A DNA stretch of 5,500 nucleotides from Acidobacteriota bacterium (GTDB lineage: Bacteria > Acidobacteriota > Terriglobia > Terriglobales > Acidobacteriaceae): contig JAJXXN010000201.1 in NCBI GenBank assembly GCA_021781075.1, forward strand, positions 1-5,500. Direction: 5' to 3'. The notes under the pieces were generated by a model. The model searched no databases and was not told where the DNA came from. It saw nothing but the letters and a program-made list of their open reading frames with translations. The translations under genes were made by a program, and so were the position numbers. Positions 1 through 5,500 of this stretch are shown here, one piece after another (the stretch's first letter is position 1; each line of letters starts with the position of its first letter).

Positions 1-659
1 TCGGGGCCGGTTTCATACATTTTGATGAATGTCGAACCCTCTTTATGCTGCTCGCGAATCACTTCAATTAATTGCTCTATGTTGTTGGCGCGGTCGGCGT
101 TGGAAAGAACATGCTGCGCGGGGTTGTATTTGTTGGCGTCCTCGTGACCGCCAAGGATATCAATGGCGTTGCCGCTGATGAGCAGGCGCGGGCCCGGTAT
201 GAGGCCGGTGTCGATGGCCTTGCGGATGGCAGTGTCGGCCGATCCGGCCCCCTCGGTGCCCATGTCGCGCTCGGCGGTGTAGCCGGCCATCAGGTCGTCC
301 TTTGCGGCCTGTGCGGCAAGCAGCGTGCGCCAGGGGATGGATTCCTCCACCGTCTGCAAATCTTCAGCGCCGGGGTGGAGGAAAAGATGAACATGCGCGT
401 CGATGAGACCGGGCATGAGGGTGACGTCGCCAAGGTCAATAAATTGGGCCTCGGCGGGGCGGTCAACTCGCTCCCCGACCGCTTGGATGCGGTCGCCTTG
501 GATGAGGATTTCGCCGGGCTGGCTGATTTTGCCGGTGTCAATTTGCAGCAAACGCGCGGCATGGAGCACAACGGGCTTTGCTGTCTTGGCCGAGTCCTGT
601 GCCACGAGTGAAAGCGCGCAAAACAATAGCAGTGTTGGAAAAAGAATCAGCTTATTCAC
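1..659 (-). CDS. Secreted metal-dependent amidohydrolase (imidazolonepropionase-like), C-terminus beyond window
   Basis: Amidohydrolase-superfamily enzyme; the visible part is 219 residues from the N-terminus and the gene runs off the left edge. A GTG start is chosen because it has a GAGGAGG Shine-Dalgarno four bases upstream and is followed at once by a signal peptide (VNKLILF, a hydrophobic run, likely cleavage near LVA-QD around residue 20), implying export. Residues 30-80 form the small beta-sandwich typical of the family. PGLIDAHVHL (83-92) holds the metal-binding HxH pair H89/H91. ERDMGTEG (130-137) matches the usual 'VRDxGT' segment, IPGPRL (154-159) is a family hallmark, and K213 in FIKMY is the likely carbamylated, metal-bridging lysine. 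The remaining metal ligands lie outside the window. Substrate cannot be read from sequence; relatives include Xaa-Pro dipeptidases and other amide hydrolases. It follows the tryptophanase gene by 9 bp, suggesting translation from the same mRNA. Confidence 0.88.
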   Translation of the reverse strand, partial: MNKLILFPTLLLFCALSLVAQDSAKTAKPVVLHAARLLQIDTGKISQPGEILIQGDRIQAVGERVDRPAEAQFIDLGDVTLMPGLIDAHVHLFLHPGAEDLQTVEESIPWRTLLAAQAAKDDLMAGYTAERDMGTEGAGSADTAIRKAIDTGLIPGPRLLISGNAIDILGGHEDANKYNPAQHVLSNADRANNIEQLIEVIREQHKEGSTFIKMYETGP

Positions 660-663
660 TTTT

Positions 664-670
664 CCTCCTC
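664..670 (-). promoter_or_regulatory. Strong Shine-Dalgarno that fixes the GTG start of the amidohydrolase
   Basis: GAGGAGG on the minus strand lies four A residues upstream of the GTG at 659. It overlaps the TGA stop of the tryptophanase frame (671-669, TGAGGAGG), so ribosomes finishing the upstream gene would end on the next gene's ribosome-binding site. This supports translational coupling. No ATG in this frame lies near enough to include the signal peptide. Confidence 0.75.
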
Positions 671-2024
671 AGGCAACCGGCTCCAGCCGCGCGGTGAAGT
701 GGCGCAGGAAGGGCGCCTCATACGTCAGCCGCAGTCCGCGCAGCTCGCTGCGCCGCTCCCATACGCTGAGAATAATCTCAACCACGTAGTCAATGTGGCT
801 TTGGGTGTAGACGCGGCGGGGGATGGCGAGCCGCACCAACTCCATCTTCGCCGCGGCGGCGAACATGAGCGAGCCGATCTCGACCGAGCGGATGCCGCCT
901 TCGAGATAAAGCTCCGCCGCGAGAGCGACGCCGGGGAATTGCCCGGCGGGAATCTGCGGCAGAAACGCCTTGGCGTCGATGTAGATTGCATGGCCGCCAG
1001 GCGGCTGCACAATGGGCACGCCCTGTTCGCTGATTTTGTTGCCAAGGTAGGCGGTTGAGGTGATGCGGTAGTTCAGATAGTCAATGTCGAGAGCCTCCTG
1101 CACGCCCGTCGCAATCGCCTCCAAATCACGCCCGGCAAGCCCACCATAAGTCGGGTAGCCTTCGGTCAAAATCAGAAGGTCTTTTTCCTGCTGGGCCAGG
1201 CGGTCGTCGTTGGTGCAAAGAAAACCGCCGATGTTCGCCATGCCGTCTTTTTTTGCGCTCATGGTGCAGCCGTCGGCGTAGCTGAAAAGCTCCTGCGCAA
1301 TTGCTTTTGGTGTCTTGTCGGCGTAGCCGGGTTCGCGCAGTTTGATAAAGTAGGCGTTCTCCGCAAAGCGGCAGGCGTCAATGTAGAAGGGAACTCCGTG
1401 CTTGCGGCAGAGCGCGGAGACGGCTCGAATATTGGCCATTGAGACCGGCTGCCCCCCGCCGGAGTTGTTGGTCACAGTGATCATCACCAGCGGTATGCGC
1501 TTCCGGTCCGTGCTCTCCAGCAGCGTCTGCAATGCGCCGAGGTCCATGTTGCCCTTGAAGGGCGAACGGTCTGAGGGGATGCGCGCCTCCGGGCAGGGCA
1601 GGTCGCGCGCCTATGCGCCGGTGAACTCCGTGTTGGCGCGGGTGGTGTCGAAGTGCGTGTTGTTGGGCACGATGTCGCCCTTCTTGCACATGGTCTGGAA
1701 GAGAATGCGTTCGGCGGCACGCCCCTGATGGGTTGGCATCACATGCTTGAAGCCGGTGATTTCCTGGATGGAGGCCTTGAAGTGGTCAAAGCTTTTGCTG
1801 CCCGCGTAGCTTTCGTCGCCCTCCATGATCCCGGCCCATTGGTGTGTGCTCATGGCGCCGGTGCCGGAGTCGGTCAGCAGGTCGATGAGCACATCATCGG
1901 CTTTGAGCAGGAAGAGATTGTAACTGGCCTCGCGCAGCAGGCGCTCGCGTTCCTCGCGCGTGGTGTGGCGGATGGGTTCCACGCTTTTGATTCGGAATGG
2001 CTCGATGATGGTTTTGACCGGCAT
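669..2024 (-). CDS. tnaA: Tryptophanase-family PLP beta-eliminating lyase, frame interrupted by one in-frame TAG
   Basis: Fold-type I PLP enzyme that would split L-tryptophan into indole, pyruvate and ammonia. Read through the TAG it is 451 residues, close to TnaA (about 471) and tyrosine phenol-lyase (TPL, 456). Visible are TDSGTGAM (51-58), the stacking tyrosine Y73, the phosphate-binding QGR (100-102), D216 and R219 in DACRFAENAYF, and SAKKD with Schiff-base lysine K259. These sit at a constant +2 offset from Citrobacter TPL numbering both before and after the TAG, so no indel accompanies the stop. Two specificity positions favour tryptophanase: D126 (TPL Thr124, TnaA Asp137) and I383 in SVEIG (TPL Arg381). 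The loop after SVEIG is about 8 residues shorter than in TPL. Codon 138 is TAG (1613-1611); the same frame then continues with family-like residues up to FKGNMDL. It may be a fresh pseudogene, a sequencing error or a recoded codon. ATG 2024 is chosen because GAGGG lies 7 nt upstream. No tnaC-like leader or tnaB permease is visible. Confidence 0.85.
1611..1613 (-). other. In-frame amber codon inside the tryptophanase reading frame
   Basis: The plus strand reads CTA here, giving TAG as codon 138, after NTEFTGA and before ARDLPCPEAR. Reading frame and family similarity continue unchanged on both sides, so this is a nonsense codon and not a frameshift. A single base change from GAG (Glu, which I recall as common at this position in relatives) or CAG (Gln) would produce it. 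The four complete minus-strand genes end in TAA, TAA, TGA and TGA, so TAG is not used as a terminal stop in this window. That sample is too small to suggest codon reassignment. Confidence 0.9.
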
Positions 2025-2044
2025 GGCATGTCCCTCACAGCAAA

Positions 2045-2070
2045 CCCGGGCGCCATGCAGGCAACCCGGG
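2045..2070 (-). other. GC-rich hairpin between glutaryl-CoA dehydrogenase and tryptophanase genes
   Basis: In the transcript, CCCGGG (2070-2065) pairs with CCCGGG (2050-2045). Inside, GCC and GGC pair around a five-base loop TGCAT. The hairpin starts about 22 nt after the dehydrogenase TAA and ends about 20 nt before the tryptophanase ATG. Only TTT follows it, so it is a poor intrinsic terminator. It could instead stabilise a processed mRNA end or affect access to the downstream GAGGG ribosome-binding site. Function is inferred from structure alone. Confidence 0.35.
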
Positions 2071-2092
2071 CATGTAATTGTTTTCTACTGAT

Positions 2093-3271
2093 TTAGTACG
2101 CGGCGATTCCCGTGATGCTTTGGCCAATGATCAGCTTGTGCATCGTGTCCGTGCCTTCGTACGTCTTCACGGACTCCAGGTTCATCATGTGGCGCATCAC
2201 CGGGTAATCCTCCGTGATGCCGTTGGCGCCAAGGATGTCGCGCGACAGGCGCGCACACTCCAGCGCCATCGCCACGTTGTTGCCCTTGGCCATGGAGATG
2301 TGTTCCGGCTTCTCCATTTTTTTATCTTTCAGCCGCCCCACCTGCAGGCTCAACATCTGCGCCTTGGTGATCTCGGTGACCATCCAAACCAGCTTGTCCT
2401 GCACCAATTGGTGGCTGGCGATGGGTTGGTCGCGGAACTGTTTACGCACCAGGGAGTATTGCAGCGCGGTGTCATAGCAGCTCATCGCCGCGCCGATTAC
2501 GCCCCAACTGATGCCGTAGCGCGCTTGATTGAGGCACATCAGCGCGCTCTTGAGCCCGCCGGTCCCGGGCAGAAGATTCGCCGCAGGCACATGCACGTCC
2601 TGCATTGAAAGCCCGCTGGTGATGGATGCGCGCAGGCTCCATTTGCCGTGCACATCAAAAGATGAAAAGCCCTTGCGGTCCTTCTCGACGAGGAAGCCGC
2701 GAATCTTGCCGCCCTCCTCCTCCACCTTGGCCCACACCACCGCGACGTCGGCAATGGAGCCGGAGGTGATCCACATCTTCTCGCCGTTCAAGACATACTC
2801 ATTGCCGACCTTGCGCGCGGTGGTTCTCATGCCGCCGGGGTTGGAGCCGAAATCGGGTTCCGTGAGGCCGAAGCAGCCCAGTTTTTCACCCTTGGCCATC
2901 GCGGGCAGCCACTGCTTCTTCTGCTCGTCGCTGCCAAAGGCATAAATGGGATACATGACAAGGCTCGATTGCACGCTGGCAAAACTGCGCACCCCGGAAT
3001 CGCCCCGCTCCAGCTCCTGCATCACCAGGCCATACTCGACGTTGGACATTCCGGCACAACCATAGCCCTCGAGATTCGCCCCGAAAAAACCCAACTCGCC
3101 CATCATGGGCACCAGTTGGTGGGGGAACTTCGCATCACGGAATGCGTCTTCGATGATGGGAATCAGGTTGTCATCAACAAATTCGCGCGCGGTCTTGCGG
3201 ACGAGCAACTCGTCCTCTGATAAAAAAGCGTCCAGGTTTAAAAAATCCACGCCTGAAAATTTCTTCGCCAT
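2093..3271 (-). CDS. gcdH: Glutaryl-CoA dehydrogenase (acyl-CoA dehydrogenase family)
   Basis: FAD-dependent cytoplasmic enzyme of 392 residues, matching mature GCDH (about 394). It oxidises and decarboxylates glutaryl-CoA to crotonyl-CoA in lysine, hydroxylysine and tryptophan breakdown, passing electrons to ETF. Seen in order: GYGCAGMSNVEYGL (69-82); DSGVRSFASVQSSLVM (91-106), holding R95 and S99, equivalents of the human GCDH residues that bind the substrate's distal carboxylate; the flavin-binding LTEPDFGSN (136-144) and WITS (167-170); RYGISWGVIGA (251-261); the FAD-contacting RKQF (276-279); and YEGT (371-374) with catalytic base E372. R95/S99 separate it from fatty acyl-CoA dehydrogenases. 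The frame opens 40 codons further upstream, inside the ATPase gene, but those residues are proline-rich and unlike the family. MAKKFSGVDF, preceded by GGGGGA, is therefore the start. It lies 68 bp upstream of the tryptophanase gene, consistent with amino-acid catabolism. Confidence 0.93.
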   Translation of the reverse strand: MAKKFSGVDFLNLDAFLSEDELLVRKTAREFVDDNLIPIIEDAFRDAKFPHQLVPMMGELGFFGANLEGYGCAGMSNVEYGLVMQELERGDSGVRSFASVQSSLVMYPIYAFGSDEQKKQWLPAMAKGEKLGCFGLTEPDFGSNPGGMRTTARKVGNEYVLNGEKMWITSGSIADVAVVWAKVEEEGGKIRGFLVEKDRKGFSSFDVHGKWSLRASITSGLSMQDVHVPAANLLPGTGGLKSALMCLNQARYGISWGVIGAAMSCYDTALQYSLVRKQFRDQPIASHQLVQDKLVWMVTEITKAQMLSLQVGRLKDKKMEKPEHISMAKGNNVAMALECARLSRDILGANGITEDYPVMRHMMNLESVKTYEGTDTMHKLIIGQSITGIAAY

Positions 3272-3354
3272 GCATCCCCCAAAAACCGGAAAATCAAAAC
3301 AACTCAGTTTAGCCGATGGGGGCGGGGTGTGGGTAGGAGCTGCGGTACCCGGTT

Positions 3355-4202
<848 letters not shown>

Positions 4203-4206
<4 letters not shown>

Positions 4207-4982
4207 TTGATAAACAATGCCACCATGACCTGGCTGATTAAGAAATCCGCGACAATGATGAGCACCGCGGAACTGACCACTGCCTGGATTGTCGAGCGGC
4301 CCACCCCCTGCGTGCCGCCCGTCGTGCGCAGGCCGTAAAAACAGCCGATCGACGCGATGATAAAACCAAAGAATAGCGGCTTGACCAAACCCTGCAAAAT
4401 GTCGGAGAAGACCAGGAACTCATAAGCCTGCGAAAAATACTGCGTGCTGTTCTGGTGGTTCATGAAGATGGTGACACCCGCGCCGCCCAGCGTGCCAAAG
4501 GAATCTGCCACAATCGTCAAGAAGAAAAGCATCACGACAGAGGCTAAAATGCGCGGCAGAACCAGCTTGCGCAGCGGGTCCACACCGAGCGCGCGCATGG
4601 CGTCAATCTGCTCCGTCACCACCATGGAGCCAAGTTCACTGGCCATCGACGATGCGTTGCGCCCACTGACCATTACCCCGGCAAGCACAGGGCCCAGTTC
4701 GCGAATCATGGAAAGGCTCACAAATCGTCCTGTAATCGCCGAGGCGCCAAACGCCGACAACGTGGCCGAGGACTGGATGGCCAATACACCACCGGTAAAA
4801 AATCCCACCAGGATCACAATTGTCGCCGAACCGACACCGATGATATCCGCCTGTAGGTAAATATCATTCCAATAAATCGGCGGGCTGAAGAGGGTACGAA
4901 ACGTATTCCAGATATAGATCGAGTAGTCCTGTATCGTCAGCAGGATGTTCTTCGTGCTCTTCTCGATCTCGGAAAACGGCAT
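4203..4982 (-). CDS. mlaE: MlaE-like ABC transporter permease (phospholipid/MCE transport)
   Basis: Integral inner-membrane permease of the MlaE/YrbE/TGD1 family, 259 residues against a usual 250-270. It carries the family core RELGPVLAGVMVSGRNASSMASELG (94-118), directly followed by MVVTEQIDAMRALGVDPLRKLVLPRILA (120-147), and near the C-terminus GVGRSTIQAVV (226-236) with VADFLIS (244-250). Hydrophobic segments lie at about 46-68, 95-107, 145-172, 190-218 and 232-256; residues 1-40 look like the amphipathic N-terminal helix usual in MlaE. With the ATPase it would move phospholipids or other lipids between inner membrane and an MCE-domain (MlaD) protein, which is not found next to it. ATG 4982 is the first gene start after the divergent promoter region, with AAAGG five bases upstream. 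Transport direction and lipid substrate cannot be told from sequence. Confidence 0.92.
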
Positions 4983-5016
4983 AAGCGCCTTTCACCACAC
5001 AACATGGTTCTAGCTA

Positions 5017-5044
5017 AGGATAATTCATCGCCGAATGTTGTCAT
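5017..5044 (-). promoter_or_regulatory. Candidate sigma70 promoter for the mlaE-like operon
   Basis: ATGACA (5044-5039; 5 of 6 to the -35 consensus), a 16-bp spacer, then TATCCT (5022-5017; 4 of 6 to the -10 consensus). Transcription would begin roughly 25-30 bases before the ATG at 4982. Assigned by eye only. Confidence 0.35.
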
Positions 5045-5093
5045 CACTGTATCGGGCGTATTTTTGCATGGGGTAACACATTAAAAAAGTCCC

Positions 5094-5110
5094 AGAATCG
5101 TCAAGATTCT
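5094..5110. repeat. Inverted repeat, 6-bp arms with 5-bp loop
   Basis: AGAATC (5094-5099) and GATTCT (5105-5110) are perfect inverted copies around GTCAA. The sequence lies upstream of both divergent promoters and only three bases from the next dyad. It could be an operator half or a weak hairpin; no T-run follows on either strand that would make it a clear terminator. Confidence 0.4.
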
Positions 5111-5113
5111 AAA

Positions 5114-5135
5114 GAATTTCCAAGATTGGTAATTC
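5114..5135. repeat. 22-bp near-perfect dyad, possible operator
   Basis: GAATTTCCAA (5114-5123) and TTGGTAATTC (5126-5135) are inverted copies with 9 of 10 positions pairing around a 2-bp centre. This shape suits a dimeric helix-turn-helix regulator. It lies 37 bp upstream of the candidate smc -35 element and about 70 bp upstream of the candidate mlaE -35, so it could act on either gene. The cognate protein is unknown. Confidence 0.5.
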
Positions 5136-5143
5136 GCGCCGTC

Positions 5144-5152
5144 TTATCCACA
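5144..5152 (+). promoter_or_regulatory. Perfect consensus DnaA box (single)
   Basis: TTATCCACA matches the strong E. coli R1-type DnaA box exactly, about 20 bp upstream of the candidate smc -35. No second clear box was seen within the intergenic region, and neither dnaA nor dnaN is nearby. This is therefore better read as a possible DnaA-responsive regulatory site than as a replication origin. A chance match cannot be excluded. Confidence 0.45.
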
Positions 5153-5171
5153 GTAAAACAGCATCCGACCG

Positions 5172-5200
5172 TTGACCACGCACTTCAAGCACCGTAATTT
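5172..5200 (+). promoter_or_regulatory. Candidate sigma70 promoter for smc
   Basis: TTGACC (5172-5177; 5 of 6 to the -35 consensus), a 17-bp spacer, then TAATTT (5195-5200; only 3 of 6 to the -10 consensus). Another -10-like hexamer, TGTAAT (5201-5206), lies too far from this -35. The resulting 5' leader of about 60 bases ends in GGAG five bases before the smc ATG. Confidence 0.35.
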
Positions 5201-5269
5201 TGTAATCGTACGGCAAGATTTTCAATCCGGCGAATGCCCTCCTGCCGCAGCCCCGATTTTGGAGACAAA

Positions 5270-5500
5270 ATGCTGAAATTAAAAAAGATCCACATGCTTG
5301 GCTTTAAGAGCTTTTGTGACCGGACTGAAATTGCGCTTCCCGGCACCGGCATGGCGGTTGTGGTGGGTCCAAACGGCTGCGGCAAGTCAAATATTTTGGA
5401 TGGCGTGACCTGGGTACTCGGTGAGCAAAGTGCCAAAACTCTGCGCGGCGCAAATATGCAGGACGTCATCTTTGCCGGCACACGCGAGCGCAAGCCACTT
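5270..5500 (+). CDS. smc: Chromosome segregation protein SMC, N-terminal ATPase lobe (partial)
   Basis: First 77 residues of SMC, the ATPase that, with ScpA and ScpB, organises and condenses the chromosome; full proteins are about 1,150-1,300 residues, so most lies beyond the right edge. The start MLKLKKIHMLGFKSFCDRTE is the standard SMC opening strand, followed by Walker A GPNGCGKSN (33-41), then VTWVLGEQSAKTLRG (46-60) and MQDVIFAGTRERKPL (63-77), all highly conserved in bacterial SMC. RecN and RecF also have such Walker A motifs, but LGEQSAKxLRG plus DVIFAGT is specific to SMC. ATG 5270 is supported by GGAG five bases upstream and by the family N-terminus. It is transcribed away from the mlaE-like operon and shares its upstream region. 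The wording of the N-terminus resembles acidobacterial SMC (recalled, not searched). Confidence 0.96.
   Translation, partial: MLKLKKIHMLGFKSFCDRTEIALPGTGMAVVVGPNGCGKSNILDGVTWVLGEQSAKTLRGANMQDVIFAGTRERKPL

Larger units (their letters stand above)
4983..5269. other. Divergent intergenic region between mlaE-like gene and smc
   Basis: 287 bp without a convincing gene. It holds a likely minus-strand promoter near 5017-5044, a likely plus-strand promoter near 5172-5200, two adjacent inverted repeats at 5094-5110 and 5114-5135, a consensus DnaA box at 5144-5152, and three copies of CAAGATT (5102, 5121, 5214). A frame on the minus strand that covers part of it runs antisense to smc and has no recognisable family, so I do not call a gene there. 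Confidence 0.8.

Noticed and set aside
72..611. 179-codon plus-strand open frame opposite the amidohydrolase
   Set aside because: The minus strand encodes a clear signal peptide plus HxH amidohydrolase; the plus-strand product is low-complexity Gly/Val/Ala.
1547..1613. Frameshift as the cause of the split tryptophanase
   Set aside because: The two parts are in the same frame (63 nt between the codon after TAG and ATG 1547), and family-like residues fill the gap, so it is a nonsense codon and not an indel.
2078..2608. Long plus-strand open frame opposite glutaryl-CoA dehydrogenase
   Set aside because: Antisense shadow of a well-conserved gene in GC-rich DNA; rich in His/Arg/Gln with no recognisable domain or ribosome-binding site.
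5094..5152. Replication origin (AT-rich repeats plus DnaA box)
   Set aside because: Only one DnaA box, no long AT-rich unwinding element, and no dnaA, dnaN, parAB or gidA neighbours.
5192..5213. CCGTA...TACGG inverted repeat in the smc leader as an operator
   Set aside because: Five-base arms around a 12-base loop, overlapping the -10 candidate; too weak to support without conservation data.
5185..5493. 102-codon minus-strand open frame opposite the smc start
   Set aside because: It is antisense to the highly conserved SMC Walker A region and has no family signal.

Overview
The window (about 57-60% GC by eye) looks like ordinary bacterial chromosome. The likely source is an acidobacterium or a close relative. 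This is an inference from memory of family sequences: the SMC N-terminus (MLKLKK...GFKSFCDRTE) and the secreted amidohydrolase both resemble acidobacterial versions. No database was searched. No RNA gene, mobile element, CRISPR array or phage signal was seen.

Layout. Five genes lie head to tail on the minus strand, and one partial gene diverges from them on the plus strand. Reading the minus strand from its promoter: an MlaE-type lipid-transport permease (4982-4203); an MlaF-type ABC ATPase (4206-3355) that overlaps the permease by ATGA; a glutaryl-CoA dehydrogenase (3271-2093); a tryptophanase-family PLP lyase (2024-669) interrupted by one in-frame TAG at codon 138; and a GTG-started, signal-peptide-bearing metal-dependent amidohydrolase (659 to beyond the left edge). 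The first 77 codons of smc start at 5270 on the plus strand and run off the right edge. The 287-bp divergent region (4983-5269) has plausible promoters in both directions, two adjacent inverted repeats and one perfect consensus DnaA box.

How the genes fit together. Permease and ATPase form the membrane core of an MCE/Mla-like phospholipid transporter, but no MCE-domain (MlaD) gene follows them here. Glutaryl-CoA dehydrogenase (lysine/tryptophan catabolism), tryptophanase (Trp to indole, pyruvate and ammonia) and the secreted amidohydrolase suggest an amino-acid or peptide catabolism segment. The gaps are short (83, 68 and 9 bp), so partial co-transcription is possible.

No new multi-gene system stands out. 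The points most worth checking are the single amber codon inside an otherwise intact tryptophanase, the Ser in place of the usual Walker B glutamate in the MlaF-like ATPase, and the DnaA box plus dyads between mlaE and smc.
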